Below the pieces are notes generated by a model that was not told the DNA's origin, did no database searches, and saw only the letters and a program-made list of their open reading frames with translations. The position numbers were made by a program, and so were the translations under genes. Below, in pieces: positions 5,855-10,452 of a stretch of DNA of 10,452 nucleotides. The first letter of the stretch is position 1. Each line of letters opens with the position of its first letter. Source of the stretch: JAVDCA01 sp036491235 (GTDB taxonomy: Bacteria > Pseudomonadota > Alphaproteobacteria > Rhizobiales > Xanthobacteraceae); the NCBI GenBank assembly GCA_036491235.1, contig DASXCK010000297.1, positions 1-10,452 of the forward strand. Direction: 5' to 3'.

Positions 5855-6157
5855 ATGACCAAAACCCTGACAGCTTTGGCAGCGGTGGCGACGATGGCCG
5901 TTGCGGCGGTCGCGGTTCCGCAACAGGCACAGGCGCGCTGGCATGGCCGCCACTTCGGCGGCGGCGCCATCATCGGCGGCTTGGCGGCCGGTGCGATCAT
6001 CGGCGGCGCGCTCGCATCGCCTTACTATTATGGCGGCTATGGCGGCGGGCCATACTATTACGGCGGCTATTACGGCGGTCCGTATGCCTATGGCGCCTGC
6101 TGGCGCGAGCGGTTCTGGACGCCTTATGGCTGGCGTTTCCACCGCGTCTGTCGCTGA
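5855..6157 (+). CDS. Small secreted glycine-zipper, Gly/Tyr-rich envelope protein (paralogue 1)
   Basis: This 100-residue protein has a Sec signal peptide (MTKTLTALAAVATMAV..., cleavage near AQA27-R). A glycine zipper AIIGGLAAGAIIGGALA (38-54) follows, able to pack as a membrane helix pair or oligomerise. Next comes a Tyr/Gly repeat region built from YYYGG/YYGGP units (57-78), then a compact C-terminus with C82 and C99 (GACWRERFWTP...WRFHRVC) that could be disulphide-linked. The start is ATG 5855 with GAGAGG 8 nt upstream; upstream extension of the frame lacks any signal peptide. The EcfG-type promoter and the downstream stem-loop suggest a single-gene, stress-induced transcript. It is related to the next gene through the signal peptide and zipper only. 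The specific function is unknown; surface or outer-membrane-associated stress protein is the best inference. Confidence 0.82.
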   Translation: MTKTLTALAAVATMAVAAVAVPQQAQARWHGRHFGGGAIIGGLAAGAIIGGALASPYYYGGYGGGPYYYGGYYGGPYAYGACWRERFWTPYGWRFHRVCR

Positions 6158-6193
6158 CGATTTGTTCATCTAGCGCACGAAAATCGGTGGAAT

Positions 6194-6230
6194 CGAATGC
6201 CGGACGGGATTCGTCCGGCATTCGCCGTTT
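6194..6230 (+). terminator. Stem-loop terminator after paralogue 1
   Basis: CGAATGCCGGAC-GGGATTC-GTCCGGCATTCG is a perfect 12-bp stem with a 7-nt loop (6194-6224), 36 nt after the stop and followed by CCGTTT. The T-run is short, so strength is uncertain. Confidence 0.6.
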
Positions 6231-6387
6231 GTGCAAAGCAGTAAGTTTCCAGGCTCGACTGCGACAAACAAATTTCCGACAAATTGCCAGGGTTTCCATT
6301 CATCCCAGTTGCCGGTAGGATTACACACGTCGCGAATCCGCGTTTGGGTATCCGCCGATCACCAGACCCCATTGGGAGAGGGAAACA

Positions 6388-6720
6388 ATGACGAAGACAC
6401 TCACCGCCCTGACGGCGGCCGCAGCGGTCGCTCTGACCGTCACGGCCATCCCCACGACGGCCGACGCCGGTTGCCGTGGCTGCGGCGTCGGCGCGGGCAT
6501 CATCGGCGGCCTCGCGGCCGGCGCGATCATCGGCGGTGCGATCGCCAACTCGGGTCCGGGACCCGCATACGGCCCGGGACCGGCTTACGGCGCGCCGGGC
6601 GTCGGCTATGGACATCCGGTCGCCTGCGCGAACGGCCCGGGCTTCTGGGCGCCGCGCCAGTGGGTCGACCGCGGCGGCTACCAGCACGTTTCCGAGCGCC
6701 AGTTCTTCTGGTGCCCGTGA
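6388..6720 (+). CDS. Small secreted glycine-zipper protein (paralogue 2)
   Basis: This 110-residue protein has a Sec signal (MTKTLTALTAAAAVAL..., cleavage near ADA27-G). A Cys pair C29-x-x-C32 (GCRGCG) comes directly after the cleavage site, then the zipper GIIGGLAAGAIIGGAIA (37-53), a GPGPAY tandem repeat (56-67) and a C-terminus with C80 and C109 (VACANGPGFWAPRQW...FFWC). The signal peptide and zipper closely match paralogue 1, but the low-complexity middle differs (Pro/Gly instead of Tyr/Gly), pointing to an old tandem duplication with divergence after the zipper. GGGAGAGGG at 6374-6382 is a strong ribosome binding site for ATG 6388. No GGAAC-N17-CGTT is found upstream, so its control probably differs from paralogue 1. 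I recall similar proteins in many Hyphomicrobiales; function unknown. Confidence 0.85.
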   Translation: MTKTLTALTAAAAVALTVTAIPTTADAGCRGCGVGAGIIGGLAAGAIIGGAIANSGPGPAYGPGPAYGAPGVGYGHPVACANGPGFWAPRQWVDRGGYQHVSERQFFWCP

Positions 6721-6767
6721 GCCTGCGTCTTTAGGGTTTGACCGCGCCTGATCGAGGGCGCGCAACG

Positions 6768-6803
6768 ACCGGCCGGCTCGCAAGAGCCGGCCGGTTTCGT
6801 TTT
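6768..6803 (+). terminator. Strong intrinsic terminator after paralogue 2
   Basis: ACCGGCCGGCTC-GCAA-GAGCCGGCCGGT is a perfect 12-bp GC-rich stem with a GCAA tetraloop (6768-6795), followed by TTCGTTTT. It lies 47 nt after the stop of paralogue 2 and upstream of the LTXXQ gene start, so that gene needs its own promoter or read-through. Confidence 0.85.
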
Positions 6804-6809
6804 GCGGAG

Positions 6810-6850
6810 ATGCTTCGTGGCGCGCGTCGCCGGCGACCGCCACGAAACAT
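6810..6850 (+). other. Structured leader: large hairpin just upstream of the LTXXQ gene
   Basis: TTCGTGGCG (6814-6822) pairs perfectly with CGCCACGAA (6838-6846). With one mismatch the stem extends outward to ATG (6810-6812) and CAT (6848-6850). Inside is a 12-bp self-complementary block GTCGCCGGCGAC (6826-6837). The structure ends 25 nt before the ribosome binding site GGGAGG of the gene at 6885. It could be an mRNA leader element, an operator for a dimeric regulator or a degenerate palindromic repeat. Confidence 0.5.
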
Positions 6851-6884
6851 CCTCAGTTGCGGCAAAGGATTTGCGGGAGGCGTC

Positions 6885-8486
6885 ATGTTCGGCTTGTGCA
6901 CACGCATCCTGACGATCGCGGTCGCCGCCGCCGTTGTGCTCGCGATCCCGGCGAGCGCCGCGCGGCACGGATCCCGCACGCACGACGGCGACCGCGTCCA
7001 TCCGCGGGCGCATGTCTCCGCCCCGATGTCGCGCGGTGCCGCCTCCCGGCGATCGCGCTCGCGCGCCCACATGCTGCACGCGTCCTCGCACGCCAGCAAC
7101 CGATACGCGTCCTCGCGTGCCGCCGTGCGGCACGCGCGCGCGCGCCGTGAATTGCGCGCACACGTGGGCGGCGCACTGCACGTCAGCCACGTGAGCGGCG
7201 CGAGCCGCTTCAACCCGCACCACAGCTTTGCGGTGCGCACATTCCGCAGCGCGCGCATTGCCCCGCCCGCGGCGCCCGCGACACTCGCAACCGGCACCTT
7301 GCCGGCGCACGGCGCGCGCTGGAACGGCCGCGCCGACTGGTGGCGACAGCGCACCTTCTTCGGCTGGGCCGGCCCGCTGTTCTGGCCCTACTTCTATGAC
7401 GATCTCTGGTACGACGTGCTCTCGGATTGGGGGCCCGGCTACTTCGACGATCCGTTCTGGGCCTACGGCTACGGCGACATCTACGGCGCGCTCTTCTCGC
7501 CCTACGGTTTCGACGATCTCGCGGGCTTCGCACCGGCGCCGAGTCGCCCGGCGCAACCAGCATCGGCCAGCCAGCCGACACAGTGGAGCGCGATGTGCGG
7601 CAGCGACGCGCAGGCCGTCGACCTGCCGATCGAGCGGATCTCCGCCGCCGTCTCGCCCACCGACCAGCAACGCGCGGCTCTCGACGCGCTCGCCAATGCG
7701 TCGGTGCAGGCCGCACACGTGGTCAAATCCGCCTGCCCGAGCGACGTTGCCTACACGCCGACCGGCCGGCTCGACACCATGCAGCACCGCGTTGACGCGA
7801 TGGTGCAGGCCGTGGCGCTGGTGCGTGCGCCGCTCGACGCGTTCTACGCGTCGCTGACCGACGAGCAGAAGGCGCGACTCAACGCGTTCGGTTACGGCGA
7901 GGTGGACAGGGTGCGCGCCACCACGCAAGCCTGCGGCCCGCACGCGGCCGCAATCCCGATCTGGCCGCAGGCGCAAATCGAAAAGGCGGTGCGCCCGGAC
8001 GAGCGGCAACGGGGTTTGCTCGACAAGCTCAAGGACGCGAGCGTCAAGGCGGCCGAGATGCTCGAGGCCGCCTGCCCGCGCGATCCGCCCGCAACACCGC
8101 CGGCGCGGCTCGCGGCGGCCGCCACGCGCCTCGATGCGCTGCTGGGCGCGGTCAAGCTGGTGCACGTGGCGCTCGCGGATTTCTACGGATCGCTCTCGGA
8201 CGAGCAGAAGGCGCGGTTCAATGCGCTTGGCTGCGGCGAAGCCAACGGAGCGCGCGGCACGGCGCCCGCGTGCGGCCCGACCACGGCCGCGATCCCGGCC
8301 CCGTCCTCACCGCCGCCGCAAGCCGAGAAGGTGGGGCGCAAGGCGGCGCGCACGGACAAGCCGCCGCGCGCCCTGTTGCATAAGCTCAAGGACGCGAGCA
8401 CCAGGGCGGCGCAGAGGCTCAAGGCCGCCTGGCATCGCGTCGCTTCGCACCCGCCGCGCGCCGCGCCGGCGAGCGGCACGCCGTAG
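6885..8486 (+). CDS. Large exported Spy/CpxP-like LTXXQ-motif protein with repeated domains
   Basis: This 533-residue protein has a Sec signal (MFGLCTRILTIAVAAAVVLA..., cleavage near ASA25). A very basic His/Arg/Ser/Ala-rich region (~26-145) follows, then a striking aromatic/acidic segment (~151-212, with FWPYFYDDLWYDVL and FWAYGYGDIYG). After these come helical LTXXQ-family units: unit 1 (~237-340, LTDEQ at 324-328), unit 2 (~349-453, LSDEQ at 437-441; period 113 residues) and a truncated unit 3 (~483-515, LLHKLKDASTRAAQRLKAAW) with no LTXXQ part. Each complete unit has a conserved Cys at its start (MCGSDA, ACGPHA) and a second in KSAC or EAAC. Spy/CpxP proteins are periplasmic chaperones or sensors of envelope stress, so an ATP-independent chaperone role is a reasonable inference. 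GGGAGG at 6875-6880 selects ATG 6885; an earlier in-frame ATG at 6738 would place the upstream terminator inside the gene and bury the signal peptide. Confidence 0.87.
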   Translation: MFGLCTRILTIAVAAAVVLAIPASAARHGSRTHDGDRVHPRAHVSAPMSRGAASRRSRSRAHMLHASSHASNRYASSRAAVRHARARRELRAHVGGALHVSHVSGASRFNPHHSFAVRTFRSARIAPPAAPATLATGTLPAHGARWNGRADWWRQRTFFGWAGPLFWPYFYDDLWYDVLSDWGPGYFDDPFWAYGYGDIYGALFSPYGFDDLAGFAPAPSRPAQPASASQPTQWSAMCGSDAQAVDLPIERISAAVSPTDQQRAALDALANASVQAAHVVKSACPSDVAYTPTGRLDTMQHRVDAMVQAVALVRAPLDAFYASLTDEQKARLNAFGYGEVDRVRATTQACGPHAAAIPIWPQAQIEKAVRPDERQRGLLDKLKDASVKAAEMLEAACPRDPPATPPARLAAAATRLDALLGAVKLVHVALADFYGSLSDEQKARFNALGCGEANGARGTAPACGPTTAAIPAPSSPPPQAEKVGRKAARTDKPPRALLHKLKDASTRAAQRLKAAWHRVASHPPRAAPASGTP

Positions 8487-8511
8487 ACGTCGTCGGTGGA
8501 CGCCGCGCAGA

Positions 8512-9759
8512 CTACCGCCGCGCCGCCCGCATGTGCTCGAGCACGTCTGCAGTCGGCCAGCAGTCGAGCTTGAGGTGATTGCGTTTCTGATAGGCGCCGA
8601 GCGCAAGCCGCGTCTTCATGCCGGCCTTGCCGTCGAGCTTGTCGCCGTAGAGCCCGAGCGCCGTGAGGCGCTTCTGCATGTCCTCGAGCGCGCCGGTGCG
8701 CAGCTGCACCACGGGCTGCCACGGCGCCTCAAACGGCCCGCCGCCGCCGATGAGGTCGGACACGTGGCCGACGAACAGCACGTAGAGGTCGGAGAAGTTG
8801 TACTCCTTGATCGCGAAGTAGTTGTGAAAGATGAGGAAGCCCGGCCCGTAGGTTCCAGCCGGCAGGATCAGCGAGGCCGGCTCGGAGAGATATTTCGCCG
8901 GCGGCGTGCGGCCATGGGCGAGCGTGAACCCGGCCTTGATCCAATCGGCGAGCGGCATCTTGCGGTCCGGGTCGGCGATCGTGCAGTCGGCATTCGCCGG
9001 CACGCGCACCTCGTAGGCCCAGGGCTTGTCGCGCTCCCAGCCCTCGCCCACGAGCTGCTTGGCGGCCGAGGCGAGCGCGTCGGGCACCGACTTCCAGATG
9101 TCGACCTTGCCGTCGCCGTCGAAGTCGACGCCGTACTTGTAGAACTCCGACGGCAGGAACTGGGTGAGCCCCATGGCGCCGCCCCAGGAGGAGCGCATCT
9201 CGCTCCGCGGCACGCCGTCCTGCAGCATCTTGAGCGCGTAGAGGAACTGGTCGCGGAAGTAGTCCTTGCGCCGCCCCGTATAAGCCTGCGTCGCGACCAC
9301 CTGGATCGCGTCGCGGCCGCCATAATGGGTCGAGTAGTCGCTCTCGCGTCCCCAGATCGCCAGGATGATGGTGCCGGGCACGCCGAACTCGCGCTCGATG
9401 CGCGCGAGCGTGTCGCGATGCTCGGCGTAGAGCTTGCGCCCGCGTTCGGAGAGCCGCTTGAAGGAGGACTCCTTGAGATAGTCCGCCGGCGTCTGCACGA
9501 ACTCGGCCTGGCCTGGCTGCCGCTGCACGCGCCCCGGAATGACGAGGTCGGGAAGCGAGAGATCGGGCTCGAGCCCACGCGTCGCGGCGTCGAATGTCGC
9601 GCGCGAGACGCCGAGTTTTTGCGCCTCCGGCCAGGTCGACTGCAGGAAGGCCGTGAAGGCCGGGTCGGCGGCCCGCGCCGGCACGCCGAACGCAAGCGTG
9701 ATCGCCTGGACCAAGAGGGCCAAATTCACGACGGATGCGAATCTCGCGGCGCGAACCAT
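8512..9759 (-). CDS. Lytic murein transglycosylase, MltB type, with peptidoglycan-binding domain
   Basis: This 415-residue exported enzyme cleaves the MurNAc-GlcNAc bond of peptidoglycan, forming 1,6-anhydro-MurNAc ends. A signal peptide (residues 1-30, cleavage near ARA-A) is followed by the transglycosylase domain. That domain has FGVPGTIILAIWGRESDYS (125-143), with catalytic Glu139, then TQAYTGRRKDYFRDQFLYAL, WGGAMGLTQFLPSEFYKYGVD (192-212), the DFDGDGKVDIW calcium-loop-like segment (212-222), and IFHNYFAIKEYNFSDLYV (310-327). Residues ~347-411 form a PG_binding_1 domain (LEDMQKRLTALGLYGDKLDGKAG... AYQKRNHL). Length and order match the MltB_2 form common in Alphaproteobacteria. It starts 7 nt after the stop of the DUF1330 gene, without a clear ribosome binding site, so it is probably translated by reinitiation within the ettA-DUF1330 operon. 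It converges on the LTXXQ gene. Confidence 0.95.
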   Translation of the reverse strand: MVRAARFASVVNLALLVQAITLAFGVPARAADPAFTAFLQSTWPEAQKLGVSRATFDAATRGLEPDLSLPDLVIPGRVQRQPGQAEFVQTPADYLKESSFKRLSERGRKLYAEHRDTLARIEREFGVPGTIILAIWGRESDYSTHYGGRDAIQVVATQAYTGRRKDYFRDQFLYALKMLQDGVPRSEMRSSWGGAMGLTQFLPSEFYKYGVDFDGDGKVDIWKSVPDALASAAKQLVGEGWERDKPWAYEVRVPANADCTIADPDRKMPLADWIKAGFTLAHGRTPPAKYLSEPASLILPAGTYGPGFLIFHNYFAIKEYNFSDLYVLFVGHVSDLIGGGGPFEAPWQPVVQLRTGALEDMQKRLTALGLYGDKLDGKAGMKTRLALGAYQKRNHLKLDCWPTADVLEHMRAARR

Positions 9760-9766
9760 GCGGTCA

Positions 9767-10333
9767 TCAATGCGACGAAGCGGGATGCCAGCGCAAGTAG
9801 GTCTCGGCGCTCGCCCGCGCCGCCGCCGGCAGCGCGCCGTCGCGCGCCATCACGAGGAAGCGCGGATCGGTGCAGGCATGGCGGAGCGTCATCAGCGGCG
9901 CATAGACATCGGAAACGTAGAACGCCACCGCGTCGGCGGCCGTCGGAAACTCGATGATCACGGCGCGCTCGGACACGAAACTGCCGGCGAGCATCGTCGC
10001 CTTGGCGGCGCGGGCGAGAAAGCGTCCGCCGAAGCGTTCGACGATGGCGCCGACCTGCGCGGCGTAAGGCTTGAAACGCTCGAGATCGAGCATGCGATGC
10101 GCCGCCACAACGAGCGCCTGACCGTCGCCCGACTCGGCGACCGCCTCGACCGTGTAGCCCTCGATCCCGCGCGCACGAGCCGTCTCAATCGTCGCGTCGT
10201 CTACCCGCGCGACGACGAGCGAGGTCCACGGCCACGGACCTTCGAGCACCATCGTGTCGCCTTGTGCCACGATGCGGCGCGCATCGAGGGCGAGGGGCGC
10301 GATCGCAGAATGGCCGGCGACGAGGTAACTCAC
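9767..10333 (-). CDS. DUF1330 family protein, GTG start overlapping ettA
   Basis: This 188-residue protein has no signal peptide. Residues ~74-163 form a DUF1330 ferredoxin-like (dimeric alpha/beta barrel) domain: LVVAAHRMLDLERFKPYAAQ, FGGRFLARAAKATMLAGSFV, RAVIIEFPTAADAVAFYVSD and YAPLMTLRHACTDPRFLVM match the family consensus. The N-terminal ~70 residues contain RRIVAQGDTMVLEGPWPW and SLVVARVDDATIETARARG, which align loosely with the middle of the same domain and look like a decayed half-copy. The start is GTG at 10333, overlapping the ettA stop as GTGA, a classic coupling arrangement. The frame stays open upstream to 10435 but that part overlaps ettA and shows no DUF1330 character. The biochemical role is unknown; DUF1330 proteins are small monooxygenase-like or ligand-binding proteins. 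Confidence 0.83.
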   Translation of the reverse strand: MSYLVAGHSAIAPLALDARRIVAQGDTMVLEGPWPWTSLVVARVDDATIETARARGIEGYTVEAVAESGDGQALVVAAHRMLDLERFKPYAAQVGAIVERFGGRFLARAAKATMLAGSFVSERAVIIEFPTAADAVAFYVSDVYAPLMTLRHACTDPRFLVMARDGALPAAARASAETYLRWHPASSH

Positions 10334-10452
10334 CGCGTGAACTTCTTGTACTTGATCCGCTGCGGAATGGTGCTGTCGGTGCCGAGGCGGCGCATCTTGT
10401 CGGCCTCGTAGTCCTGGAAGTTGCCCTCGAACCATTCGACGTGGCTCTCGCC
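10330..10452 (-). CDS. ettA: Energy-dependent translational throttle protein EttA, C-terminal end (partial)
   Basis: The last 40 codons of an ABC-F ATPase run in from the right edge. The reading is GESHVEWFEGNFQDYEADK followed by MRRLGTDSTIPQRIKYKKFTR and TGA. This tail (GNFxDYExDKxRRLGTDSxxPxRIKYKKxTR) is characteristic of EttA, which binds the ribosomal E site and gates translation initiation by cellular ADP/ATP state. The ATPase domains lie outside the window. Its TGA overlaps the GTG start of the DUF1330 gene, so it is the upstream visible gene of a three-gene minus-strand operon. Confidence 0.9.
   Translation of the reverse strand, partial: GESHVEWFEGNFQDYEADKMRRLGTDSTIPQRIKYKKFTR

Noticed and set aside
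6317..6343. GGATT...CGTT upstream of paralogue 2 as a second EcfG promoter
   Set aside because: The -35 has two mismatches (GGATT instead of GGAAC) and the spacing is 18 nt, so it is not convincing.
6738..6884. Earlier ATG for the LTXXQ gene
   Set aside because: It would place a strong terminator and the leader hairpin inside the coding region and bury the signal peptide 50 residues in.
6678..8165. 495-codon minus-strand frame opposite the LTXXQ gene, and similar minus-strand frames at 489-1394, 1090-2271 and 2268-2972
   Set aside because: They lie antisense to recognisable genes, cross intergenic palindromes, and lack domain signatures or ribosome binding sites.
8134..9957. 607-codon plus-strand frame opposite the transglycosylase
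   Set aside because: The opposite strand encodes a complete, well-conserved lytic transglycosylase; the long antisense frame is a high-GC artefact without recognisable domains.
10334..10435. Upstream extension of the DUF1330 gene to 10435
   Set aside because: This stretch encodes the conserved EttA C-terminus in another frame; the GTGA overlap marks the start.

Overview
The window looks like chromosomal DNA from a high-GC alphaproteobacterium, most likely of the Hyphomicrobiales (Bradyrhizobium/Xanthobacteraceae-like). The evidence is strong G/C bias at third codon positions, an orphan Bug-type tricarboxylate receptor, small glycine-zipper envelope proteins beginning MTKTLTAL, a multi-repeat LTXXQ (Spy/CpxP-like) protein, a perfect-looking sigma-EcfG promoter, and two kinds of palindromic intergenic repeat that I remember as abundant in that order. 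No tRNA, rRNA, CRISPR array, transposase or phage gene was seen. No gene-free stretch exceeds about 230 bases.

Layout. (1) Bases 1-5663, plus strand, hold a probable catabolic/accessory block: a cyclase-family metal hydrolase (5' end outside the window), a carboxymuconolactone-decarboxylase (CMD) family protein 4 nt behind it, a Bug-family periplasmic solute receptor, a Tat-exported DUF1080 protein, an NtaA/DszA-type flavin monooxygenase, a small secreted protein with a cadherin/Ig-like signature, and a second CMD-family protein that carries an export signal. The set suggests uptake and oxidative/hydrolytic breakdown of an organic acid or ring compound. The substrate cannot be read from sequence. 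Palindromic repeats sit before the receptor gene and on both sides of the DUF1080 gene.

(2) Bases 5664-8486, plus strand, form an envelope block: two tandem paralogous glycine-zipper secreted proteins, each followed by a convincing stem-loop terminator candidate, then a large exported LTXXQ protein with two and a half repeats. The first small gene has a GGAAC-N17-CGTT promoter, which links it to the PhyR-NepR-EcfG general stress response.

(3) Bases 8512-10452, minus strand, form a probable operon read right to left: the C-terminal end of the ribosome-associated ABC-F ATPase EttA, a DUF1330 protein whose GTG start overlaps the ettA stop (GTGA), and an MltB-type lytic murein transglycosylase starting 7 nt later. 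This operon converges on the LTXXQ gene with only 25 nt between stops and no obvious terminator.

Most gene families here are recognisable and none forms an obviously new defence or mobile system. The most informative non-coding signals are the sigma-EcfG promoter, the covarying double-hairpin repeats around the DUF1080 gene, and the structured leader before the LTXXQ gene.
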